Shown here: positions 43,513 through 51,400 of the stretch, piece after piece
How the letters are laid out: the number at the start of each line of letters is the position of its first letter
How positions within the stretch are numbered: position 1 is the stretch's first letter
Assembly (NCBI RefSeq): GCF_006438725.1
Contig: NZ_RCZD01000009.1
Span: 1-64,000, forward strand
DNA: 64,000 nucleotides
Origin: Ewingella americana
Lineage (GTDB): Bacteria > Pseudomonadota > Gammaproteobacteria > Enterobacterales > Enterobacteriaceae
Reading direction: 5' to 3'
Notes under the pieces: model-generated
What the model saw: the letters and a program-made list of their open reading frames with translations, nothing else
Told to the model about the DNA's origin: nothing
Database searches by the model: none
Made by a program: the position numbers and the translations under genes

Positions 43513-44685
43513 ATGACAACTTCTGGTACTAACCTCGAACACGCCCGCGCTCACAACCGCCGCGTGGTTATCGAAGCGATTCGTCTTAATGGCGAGCTGA
43601 CCCGTGCTGAAATCGCCCGTTTAACGTCGCTGACGCCGCAAACCGTTTCCAACATCGCCACCGAACTCGAAGGCGCGGGGATCCTCTCCTCGCATCTGCC
43701 ACGCAGGGCGGGCGGTCGTGGGCAACCAGCAACGCCACTGACACTCAATCCTGACAGCGCCTATTCGATAGGCATCCATCTTGATCATCAATCGCTGCTG
43801 ATTGTGCTGGTCGATCTCACCGGAACCGTGCGTTTTCGACATCTGGTGGCGGTGCAAAAACCGCAGCCCGAACCGACGCTGGCCCTGATTGAGCAAATAC
43901 TGCAAGAAATGCGCCAACAGGTGAAAATCGACTGGCGGAAAATGTTGGGCATCGGCATCGTCATGCCGGGCCCGTTTGGCGTTGAGGGGATATCGTCCGC
44001 AGGGCCCACTACCTTGCACGGCTGGGATAATGTCGATGTGGAAGCGCGTTTGAGTGCCGCCAGCGGCTGGCCGGTGCGGCTGGAGAACGATGCCACCGTG
44101 GCCGCCATCGGCGAACGTTTTCACGGTATTGCCAAGCAGCTCACTTCGTTTGTTTATCTCTATATCGGTACCGGCCTCGGCGCAGGCATCTTCACCGACG
44201 GGCGGATTTACACCGGTCATGCACACAATGCGGGCGAGGTTGGCCACATGGTGGTGCAACCGGGCGGCCGCGAGTGCTATTGCGGCAACCACGGCTGCCT
44301 CGAACGCTATCTTTCATTGCAGGCGGCCTATGAAGCCTGCGGGCTGGATCCGGTCAGCGCCACCCCGGAAGATCTGCTGCAAGTTGACGAGGAAACCTTC
44401 GACCGCTGGCTGGACACCGCCGTGGAACCGGCCTGTCAGGCCATCAATATTATGGAGTGCGTGTTCGACGCCGAGTGCGTGATCATTGGCGGCATGATGC
44501 CGCAGCCGCTGGTCGAGAAGCTGATCAAACGCCTGTCGCCGCTCTACAGTTCGGTGCGCAGCCGTTACCCGCAGGGCATGCGCCTGCGCCTCGGCATGTC
44601 GGGCACCAACACGGCGGCGCTGGGTGCCGCTGCACTGCCGATCTTCGATGAATTCAACCCGCAATATGAGGTGCTGCTCAAATAA
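43513..44685 (+). CDS. ROK-family transcriptional repressor
   Basis: The 390-residue protein has an N-terminal helix-turn-helix (RAEIARLTSLTPQTVSNIATELEGAGI, about 29-55) and a ROK sugar-kinase-like domain. The zinc motif GRECYCGNHGCLE lies near residues 253-265, preceded by GEVGHMVV. It is divergent from the carbohydrate transporter operon and most likely represses it until a sugar or sugar phosphate binds. Twin operators in the intergenic region support this. Confidence 0.92.
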   Translation: MTTSGTNLEHARAHNRRVVIEAIRLNGELTRAEIARLTSLTPQTVSNIATELEGAGILSSHLPRRAGGRGQPATPLTLNPDSAYSIGIHLDHQSLLIVLVDLTGTVRFRHLVAVQKPQPEPTLALIEQILQEMRQQVKIDWRKMLGIGIVMPGPFGVEGISSAGPTTLHGWDNVDVEARLSAASGWPVRLENDATVAAIGERFHGIAKQLTSFVYLYIGTGLGAGIFTDGRIYTGHAHNAGEVGHMVVQPGGRECYCGNHGCLERYLSLQAAYEACGLDPVSATPEDLLQVDEETFDRWLDTAVEPACQAINIMECVFDAECVIIGGMMPQPLVEKLIKRLSPLYSSVRSRYPQGMRLRLGMSGTNTAALGAAALPIFDEFNPQYEVLLK

Positions 44686-44720
44686 CGCATTACGGGTTCG
44701 ACAAAAACACCCAACCGGTC

Positions 44721-44734
44721 TGACCGATCGGTCA
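44721..44734. promoter_or_regulatory. RutR-like operator in front of guaD
   Basis: TGACCGATCGGTCA is a perfect 14-base palindrome. Its half-sites resemble the E. coli RutR box (TTGACCA-N2-TGGTCAA). Its centre is 13 bases upstream of the -24 GG of the guaD sigma-54 motif, and the operon encodes a RutR-like protein as its second gene. Confidence 0.7.
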
Positions 44735-44737
44735 AAT

Positions 44738-44754
44738 TTGGCATAAGCTTTGCA
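44738..44754 (+). promoter_or_regulatory. Sigma-54 promoter of guaD-xdh operon
   Basis: TTGGCATAAGCTTTGCA fits the sigma-54 consensus YTGGCAC-N5-TTGCW with one or two deviations, and the GG and GC are 10 bases apart. Transcription should begin near 44765, about 40 bases before the guaD start codon. This fits use of purines as nitrogen source. Confidence 0.8.
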
Positions 44755-44805
44755 GACGTTCTGTTATTAATTATCAATAAGAATGTTGCAGAGAAGGTAA
44801 ATGCC

Positions 44806-46149
44806 ATGAGTCAAATCATCACCCGCGCAGTACGTGGAAACTTCTTTGATATCCGTGAGCCGGTGTTACGGCCAGAAGATCTTGATGCGCATGTGCGCTA
44901 CATCGAAGATGGGCTGATGTTGCTCAGCGGCGGTCATATTCTGTGGCTCGGCAGCTGGCTCGACGGGGAGAGGGTGCTGGCGCAGTCCGCCCGGTCCGAC
45001 GCACTTCAGATCGATGACTTTCGCGACAAGCTGATTGTGCCCGGCTTTATCGACACCCATATTCACTACCCGCAAACCGAAATGATCGGTGCCTACGGCG
45101 AACAGCTGCTTGAGTGGCTGGCCAGCTATACTTTTCCGACCGAACAGCAGTATCACTGCGAAAAACATTCGGCGCGCATGTCACGTTTCTTTATCGATCA
45201 GTTGCTGACCAACGGCACCACCACCGCGCTGGTATTCGGCACTGTGCACCCGCAGTCGGTGGATGCGCTGTTTAGCGTGGCATCAGACATCAACATGCGC
45301 CTGATCGCAGGCAAAGTGATGATGGACCAAAACGCGCCCGCCGCCTTACTGGAAACCCCTGAACAGAGCGAGCGCGACACGCGTGCCCTGATTGGCCGCT
45401 GGCACAACCGCCAACGCCTGAGCTACGCCCTGACGCCACGCTTTGCGCCTACCTCTTCCGCCGCGTTACTGGAAAAAGTGCGCCTGCTGAAACAGGAATT
45501 CCCCGATCTCTACCTTCACACCCACCTGAGCGAAAACGCCGATGAAATCAGCTGGGTGAAGGCGTTGTACCCGGACCATGAACACTATCTCGACGTCTAT
45601 CACCAGCACGGCCTGACCGGTCAACGCTGCGTGTTTGCTCACTGTTTGCACCTTGAAGAGCGTGAGTGGGACTGCCTGCACGACACCGATTCCAGCATCG
45701 CGTTTTGCCCGACCTCCAACCTGTTTCTCGGCAGCGGCCTGTTCAATATTCAAAAGTCGTGGGAGAAGAAAATCCGCGTTGGTATGGGGACCGACGTTGG
45801 CGCAGGCACCACTTTCAACATGCTGGAAACGTTGTCTGAAGCCTACAAAGTCGGGCAACTGCAACGCTACCGTTTATCCGCGTTTGAAGCCTTTTATCAC
45901 GCCACGTTAGGCGGTGCGCGGGCGCTGCATCTCGATGACAAAATCGGCAATTTTGCCTCCGGCAAAGAGGCGGATTTCGTGGTGCTCGAACCGGGTGTCA
46001 GTGCCTTGCAAAAACTACGGGCTGGGAACAGCAAAACGCTGGCCGAAAAATTGTTTGTGCTGATGACACTGGGCGATGACCGCAATGTGTTCAGCACCTT
46101 TGTCGACGGCGAGCCGGTCTATCAGCGCGATGCGCAGGAGGTGGCCTGA
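44806..46149 (+). CDS. guaD: Guanine deaminase
   Basis: GuaD hydrolyses guanine to xanthine and ammonia with one zinc ion. The 447-residue protein aligns throughout with E. coli GuaD (439): DTHIHYPQTEMIGAYGEQLL from residue 83 gives the His85/His87 zinc ligands, TTALVFGTVHPQSVDALF lies near 139, THLSEN near 241, FAHCLHLEE near 276, and GTDVGAGTTFNML near 328 supplies the catalytic Asp. It opens a tightly overlapping operon with a RutR-like regulator and xanthine dehydrogenase, the enzyme for the next step. Confidence 0.97.
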   Translation: MSQIITRAVRGNFFDIREPVLRPEDLDAHVRYIEDGLMLLSGGHILWLGSWLDGERVLAQSARSDALQIDDFRDKLIVPGFIDTHIHYPQTEMIGAYGEQLLEWLASYTFPTEQQYHCEKHSARMSRFFIDQLLTNGTTTALVFGTVHPQSVDALFSVASDINMRLIAGKVMMDQNAPAALLETPEQSERDTRALIGRWHNRQRLSYALTPRFAPTSSAALLEKVRLLKQEFPDLYLHTHLSENADEISWVKALYPDHEHYLDVYHQHGLTGQRCVFAHCLHLEEREWDCLHDTDSSIAFCPTSNLFLGSGLFNIQKSWEKKIRVGMGTDVGAGTTFNMLETLSEAYKVGQLQRYRLSAFEAFYHATLGGARALHLDDKIGNFASGKEADFVVLEPGVSALQKLRAGNSKTLAEKLFVLMTLGDDRNVFSTFVDGEPVYQRDAQEVA

Positions 46150-46781
46150 TGGTCATGCAGGATACCAGCGGCAAAGTGCGCGTAGCGCGTGAACGCACCA
46201 TGGAAAGTATTCACCAGGCAGCCATTGCCGAGTTCAGCGAGAAGGGTTTTCAGGGCGCGACGACGCAGAGCATCGCGCTGCGGGCGGGCATGAAGAAAAC
46301 CCAGCTGCATTATTACATCGCCGGAAAAGAGGAGTTATACGAGGAGCTGCTGCAAAAGGTCCTGAAGGTGTGGGCCGATATTATTCAGTTCGACCCGACG
46401 CTGAGCGAACCGGCGGCGGTGCTTAGCCGCTATATCCGCAACAAAATGCACTTCTCGTTCGAACAGCCAGAACTCTCGCGCATTTTCACCAGCGAAGTGC
46501 TGAGCGGCGGCCATTACCTGCACAAATACTGGCCACAGGCCACCGCCAACATCATCAACAAAGAAAACCTGATCAACACGTGGATAGCGCAGGGCGAGAT
46601 ACGCGCCCTTGATGCCCGCCTGCTGATCATGCACATCTGGGCCATCACGCAGTATTACGCCGATTTTGCCGTGCAGGTGAAACACATGTACCGCGACACG
46701 GCTGACTGCGACACCCGCGAGCACATCATCAGTGAAGTCACAGCGCTGATTTTACATGGCTGTAAAGGGGGAAAAATATGA
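46149..46781 (+). CDS. TetR-family regulator, RutR-like
   Basis: The 210-residue protein has the TetR helix-turn-helix (FQGATTQSIALRAGMKKTQLHYYIAGKEELY, about 36-66) and a C-terminal domain of the RutR (YcdC) type: IWAITQYYADFAVQVKHMYRD is very close to the equivalent segment of E. coli RutR, which senses uracil and thymine and governs pyrimidine and purine degradation. A purine or pyrimidine ligand is therefore likely. AGGAGGT precedes the ATG, which overlaps the guaD stop codon; its own stop overlaps the xdhA start. The palindrome at 44721 is the probable target. Confidence 0.88.
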   Translation: MVMQDTSGKVRVARERTMESIHQAAIAEFSEKGFQGATTQSIALRAGMKKTQLHYYIAGKEELYEELLQKVLKVWADIIQFDPTLSEPAAVLSRYIRNKMHFSFEQPELSRIFTSEVLSGGHYLHKYWPQATANIINKENLINTWIAQGEIRALDARLLIMHIWAITQYYADFAVQVKHMYRDTADCDTREHIISEVTALILHGCKGGKI

Positions 46782-48184
46782 CCCAATTCCTGATGGATAA
46801 CCGTCTGCACAGCGTTATCGATCTGCCCGCCGACACTACGGTGTTGCAGTTTTTACGTCGTGATGCCGGGCGCTGCGGTACCAAAGAGGGCTGCGCCTCT
46901 GGCGATTGCGGGGCCTGCACCGTGGTGCTGGCACAGGTTGACGGCGAAAAGCTGCACTACCAGACGGTCAACGCCTGCCTGACGTTTGTCTCTGCGCTGC
47001 ACGGCAAGCAGCTGATCACCGTTGAAGATCTGAAACATCGGGGCGAACTGCATCACGTTCAGCAGGCGATGGTAGACAATCACGCTTCTCAGTGCGGTTT
47101 CTGCACGCCGGGCTTTGTGATGTCGCTGTTCGCACTGGAGAAACAGCGGCAAACTTTCGAGCGTGAACAGGCGCAGCAGGCGCTCTCTGGCAATCTCTGC
47201 CGTTGCACCGGCTACCGGCCGATCATGGACGCCGCGCAGCAGCTGTGCGAACAACCGGAAACGGACCAGTTTGACCGGGCAGAGCAACAAACGGTGCAGC
47301 GGCTGAAAAGCATTGAAACAGCGCAGATCCCGAAAAATATTGCGGCGCTGGCGGCGCATTACCTGGCCAACCCCGATGCACGGCTGGTTGCCGGTGGCAC
47401 CGATCTGGCGCTCGATGTCACCCAGCGCTACCAGCGGCTGCCAGAACTGATTTCACTCAGTGCCATACCGGAGCTGCAACAGGTCAGCCTGGCAGAAACC
47501 GAACTGCTGATCGGGGCCGCTGCGCCTATCAGTCGCTGCATGCCGCTGATACAGCAGGAATTTCCTGATTTTGGTCAGTTGCTGGCGCGTTTTGCGTCGC
47601 AGCAGATCCGTAATCAGGGCACGTTTGGTGGCAATATTGCCAACGCCTCGCCGATTGGTGACGGTACTCCTGTTCTGCTGGCGCTCGGTGCCACGCTGGT
47701 ACTGCGTCGTGGTGAGGTTCAGCGGCATTTACCGCTGGAGCAGTTTTTCCTCGGCTACAAGAAAACCGCGTTACAACCGGGTGAATTTATCGAACAGATC
47801 CGCATTCCCCGCACGGCAGACAGCGCCCGCCATCTGCGGGTGTATAAAGTTTCCAAGCGGCTGGAAGATGATATCTCGGCGGTGTGCGCTGCCCTTCAAA
47901 TTGAAGTACAGCAGGGCGTGGTGGTGCATGCGCGGGTAGCCTTCGGCGGCATGGCGGAAATTGCCAAAAGGGCGGCGCATTGCGAAGCCGGGCTGCTGGG
48001 CCAGCCGTGGCAACTGGCGACCATCGAACGCGCAGCGCAGGCGCTGGAGCTGGATTTCTCACCGTTGAGCGACTTCCGCGCCAGCCGCGAATACCGTATG
48101 CAGGTGGCGAAAAACCTGCTGCGCCGCTGCCATATCGAACTCACTTCCCCTGAAACCCTGATGCGGGTGACCCACTATGTCTGA
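46778..48184 (+). CDS. xdhA: Xanthine dehydrogenase small subunit (2Fe-2S and FAD)
   Basis: The 468-residue subunit carries both 2Fe-2S clusters and FAD. Cys33, Cys39, Cys44 and Cys47 (CGTKEGCASGDCGAC) bind the plant-type cluster; Cys106/Cys109 (CGFC) and Cys141/Cys143 (CRC) bind the second. The FAD domain follows, with LVAGGTDLALDV near 206 and FGGNIANASPIGDG near 285, and a CO-dehydrogenase-flavoprotein C-terminal domain. It passes electrons from the molybdenum subunit to NAD. It overlaps the regulator gene (ATGA) and xdhB by 8 bases. Confidence 0.96.
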   Translation: MTQFLMDNRLHSVIDLPADTTVLQFLRRDAGRCGTKEGCASGDCGACTVVLAQVDGEKLHYQTVNACLTFVSALHGKQLITVEDLKHRGELHHVQQAMVDNHASQCGFCTPGFVMSLFALEKQRQTFEREQAQQALSGNLCRCTGYRPIMDAAQQLCEQPETDQFDRAEQQTVQRLKSIETAQIPKNIAALAAHYLANPDARLVAGGTDLALDVTQRYQRLPELISLSAIPELQQVSLAETELLIGAAAPISRCMPLIQQEFPDFGQLLARFASQQIRNQGTFGGNIANASPIGDGTPVLLALGATLVLRRGEVQRHLPLEQFFLGYKKTALQPGEFIEQIRIPRTADSARHLRVYKVSKRLEDDISAVCAALQIEVQQGVVVHARVAFGGMAEIAKRAAHCEAGLLGQPWQLATIERAAQALELDFSPLSDFRASREYRMQVAKNLLRRCHIELTSPETLMRVTHYV

Positions 48185-50567
48185 ATCTAAAACGTCACTC
48201 ACCCAGCAGGAGATGGAAGCGCTGTTCCGCGCCGGGCTGAACAGCGGCGTGGGTAAAAGTGTTAAACATGAGAGCGCCGCCAAACATGTCAGCGGCGAAG
48301 CGGTGTACCTCGATGACCGGCTGGAATTCCCCAATCAGCTGCATTTAGTACCGCTGCTTAGCCCGCACGCCCATGCCAAAATCCTGCATATCGATTTTGG
48401 AGAATGTTACAACGTCACAGGCGTGGTGCGGGTGATCACTGCCGCAGACATTCCCGGCAACCCGGACATCGCACCGCTGACCACCGGCGATCCGCTGCTG
48501 GCCGACGGTAAAGTTGAATATGTCGGACAGGTGATTCTGGTGGTAGCCGCCACCTCGCAGGAGGCCGCACGGCAAGCCATCGGCAAGGTGAAAATCGATT
48601 ATCAGCCGCTTGATGCGGTGTTAACCGTTAAACAGGCGCTGGCGCTGGAACACTACGTCGAAGCGCCGCATCAGCATCAGCGTGGCGATTCCGCCGCCGC
48701 GTTGTCCCGTGCGCCGCACCGTTTACAGGGTGAACTGGAGATCGGTGGCCAGGAGCATTTTTATCTGGAAACCCAGATCGCTTCGGTCATGCCCGGCGAG
48801 GACGGTGCGATGCTGGTTTACAGCTCAACCCAGCATCCGACCGAAGTGCAAAAACTGGTGGCCTCGGTGCTGGGTCTGCCGATGCATAAAGTGGTGGTGG
48901 ACATGCGCCGCATGGGCGGCGGTTTTGGCGGCAAAGAGACGCAGGCGGCAGGCACTGCCTGTCTGTCCGCGCTGGCGGCGCACCTGACCGGGAGACCGGT
49001 GAAAATGCGCCTCTCCAGGCAGGATGACATGCTGATCACCGGCAAGCGCCACCCGTTTTATGTGCGTTATGACGTCGGTTTTACCGACGACGGCGTACTG
49101 CACGGCATCGAGATACAACTGGCGGCTAACTGCGGCTATTCGCTGGATCTCTCCGGTTCTATCGTCGATCGTGCGATGTTCCACGCCGACAACGCCTATT
49201 ACCTCGGCGACGCCACCATCACCGGCCTGCGCTGCAAAACCAATATGGCGTCGAACACCGCCTATCGCGGGTTTGGCGGGCCACAGGGCATGGTAGCGAT
49301 TGAACATATTATCGACCACATCGCCCGCTGGCTGGGTAAAGATGTATTGACGGTGCGCAAAGCGAATTATTACGGCGGTGCGGGGCGCGACGTGACTCAC
49401 TATTACCAGCCGGTGGAGCAAAATCTGCTGGCCGAGATGACGGCGGAGCTGGAAAGCAGTGCGGAATATGCCACAAGACGTGACGCGGTCACAAAATTTA
49501 ATCAACAAAACCGTTGGATGAAGAAAGGGTTAGCGCTGACGCCGGTGAAATTTGGTATTTCGTTCACCGCCAGCTTCCTCAATCAGGCCGGGGCGTTGGT
49601 GCTGGTTTATACCGATGGCAGCATTATGCTCAACCACGGCGGCACCGAAATGGGCCAGGGGCTAAACACCAAAGTGGCACAGGTGGTGGCCGAAGTGTTT
49701 CAGGTGGACATCAGCCGGATTCAGATCACGGCAACCGATACCAGCAAAGTGCCCAACACCTCACCAACGGCGGCGTCATCTGGCGCAGATTTAAATGGCA
49801 AAGCGGCGCAAAACGCGGCCGAGATCATTAAAGGGCGCATGGTGGAGATGCTAAGGAAGGTTCACCAGGCCGAAGTCGACGACATCGAATTTAGCAATGG
49901 TCAGGTACGGGTGAAGCAGCAGTATTTCAGCTTTGAACAGATCGCCACGCAGTGCTGGCTGAATCAGGTATCGCTGTCGGCCACCGGGTTCTACAAAACG
50001 CCGAAGATTTTCTACGACCGCAGCAAAGCCGCCGGTCATCCGTTCTATTACTTCTCCTACGGTGCGGCCTGTGCCGAAGTGTTGATCGACACCTTAACCG
50101 GTGAATATAAACTGCTGCGGGCTGACATTTTGCACGACGTCGGCGACTCGCTGAACCCGGCGATGGATATCGGTCAGGTGGAGGGCGGTTTTGTGCAGGG
50201 CATGGGCTGGCTGACGACCGAAGAGTTGGTATGGAATGATGCCGGAAGGCTGACAACCAGCGGCCCGGCGGGTTACAAAATTCCGGCGATTGGCGACGTA
50301 CCGCACGACCTGCGGGTGAAGCTGGTCGAGAACCGCAAAAATCCGGAGGACACGGTGTTCCATTCCAAGGCCGTCGGCGAACCGCCGTTTATGCTCGGGA
50401 TCGCCGTGTGGTGTGCGCTGAAAGACGCGGTAGCCAGCTGCGGCATCACCGGTCAGGTACCGGTTCTCGATGCCCCGGCCACGCCGGAACGGGTTCTGAA
50501 GGCTATTACGCTGTTACAAACTGCTCGTGACAACGTCACGCCAAATGCTGTAGTAGCAGCCCGTTAA
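48177..50567 (+). CDS. xdhB: Xanthine dehydrogenase molybdopterin-binding subunit
   Basis: The 796-residue subunit holds the molybdenum cofactor and oxidises hypoxanthine and xanthine to urate. Typical motifs are MGGGFGGKETQ (near 245-255), TAYRGFGGPQG (near 361), the Moco-binding NHGGTEMGQGLNTKVAQ (near 487-503) and the catalytic Glu in KAVGEPPFMLG (Glu near 735). Length fits bacterial XdhB (about 780). It follows xdhA with an overlap and precedes the maturation factor xdhC by 11 bases. Confidence 0.96.
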   Translation: MSESKTSLTQQEMEALFRAGLNSGVGKSVKHESAAKHVSGEAVYLDDRLEFPNQLHLVPLLSPHAHAKILHIDFGECYNVTGVVRVITAADIPGNPDIAPLTTGDPLLADGKVEYVGQVILVVAATSQEAARQAIGKVKIDYQPLDAVLTVKQALALEHYVEAPHQHQRGDSAAALSRAPHRLQGELEIGGQEHFYLETQIASVMPGEDGAMLVYSSTQHPTEVQKLVASVLGLPMHKVVVDMRRMGGGFGGKETQAAGTACLSALAAHLTGRPVKMRLSRQDDMLITGKRHPFYVRYDVGFTDDGVLHGIEIQLAANCGYSLDLSGSIVDRAMFHADNAYYLGDATITGLRCKTNMASNTAYRGFGGPQGMVAIEHIIDHIARWLGKDVLTVRKANYYGGAGRDVTHYYQPVEQNLLAEMTAELESSAEYATRRDAVTKFNQQNRWMKKGLALTPVKFGISFTASFLNQAGALVLVYTDGSIMLNHGGTEMGQGLNTKVAQVVAEVFQVDISRIQITATDTSKVPNTSPTAASSGADLNGKAAQNAAEIIKGRMVEMLRKVHQAEVDDIEFSNGQVRVKQQYFSFEQIATQCWLNQVSLSATGFYKTPKIFYDRSKAAGHPFYYFSYGAACAEVLIDTLTGEYKLLRADILHDVGDSLNPAMDIGQVEGGFVQGMGWLTTEELVWNDAGRLTTSGPAGYKIPAIGDVPHDLRVKLVENRKNPEDTVFHSKAVGEPPFMLGIAVWCALKDAVASCGITGQVPVLDAPATPERVLKAITLLQTARDNVTPNAVVAAR

Positions 50568-50578
50568 CGGAGGTATCT

Positions 50579-51400
50579 ATGCGTAATGACGACTGGATAG
50601 CGACCTTATCTGACCTGCAGCGTCAGGGAGAGCCCTGTGTTGTGGCGACGCTGGCGGAGCATCAGGGTTCCACACCGCGCGATGGCGGCAGCAAAATGAT
50701 TGTCACCACCGGGCAGATTTTTTATACGCTGGGCGGCGGTAATTTGGAGTTTCAGGTGATCGCCATTGCCCGTGAGATGCTGGCGAAAAACCAGCACACC
50801 AGCCGCTTCGAACGCTTCTCGCTGGGCGCACGTCTCGGGCAGTGCTGCGGCGGCATGGCTTCGGTGATCTTCGAACCGCTTGGACAACCGCAACCGCAGA
50901 TAGTGGTCTACGGCGCAGGCCACGTCGGACGGGCGCTGGTCTCTATTCTCAGCACGCTGCCGTGCCGCATTATTTGGGTCGATGCCCGTGCCAGCGAATT
51001 TCCGCCGCAGGTCAGCCCACAGATCACCTGCATCATCGACGATGAACCCGAAGGTACGGTGGCGCAAATGCCCGCCAACAGCTTTTTCGTGGTGATGACG
51101 CACGATCACCAGCTCGATTTCGCCCTCAGCGAACGCATTCTGAAGCGGGGCGATTTCCGCTATTTCGGTCTGATCGGTTCAGAGACCAAACGCAAACGCT
51201 TCGATTACCGCCTGAGTGGTAAAGGCATCAGTGATCAACAGCTTGCCCGCATGCGTTGCCCGGTAGGGCTACCCGATGTAAAAGGCAAACTCCCGGCAGA
51301 AATCGCGGTGGCCGTCGCGGGGGAAATCATCGCAACGTATGGGCAGACCACGCCTTACTGCGGGTACGGCACCCATGAGCCACCATTCAGACGAATGTAA
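50579..51400 (+). CDS. xdhC: Xanthine dehydrogenase accessory protein XdhC
   Basis: XdhC binds the molybdenum cofactor, promotes its sulfuration and inserts it into XdhB. The 273-residue protein has the N-terminal CoxI/XdhC domain (GSTPRDGGSKMIV near 30-42, LGQCCGG near 86-92) and a C-terminal Rossmann-like domain with VVYGAGHVGRAL near 109-120 and YFGLIGSETKRKRF near 196. A GGAGG ribosome site is present. Its last 46 bases overlap the 3' end of the convergent bcsG gene, and no terminator separates them. Confidence 0.95.
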   Translation: MRNDDWIATLSDLQRQGEPCVVATLAEHQGSTPRDGGSKMIVTTGQIFYTLGGGNLEFQVIAIAREMLAKNQHTSRFERFSLGARLGQCCGGMASVIFEPLGQPQPQIVVYGAGHVGRALVSILSTLPCRIIWVDARASEFPPQVSPQITCIIDDEPEGTVAQMPANSFFVVMTHDHQLDFALSERILKRGDFRYFGLIGSETKRKRFDYRLSGKGISDQQLARMRCPVGLPDVKGKLPAEIAVAVAGEIIATYGQTTPYCGYGTHEPPFRRM

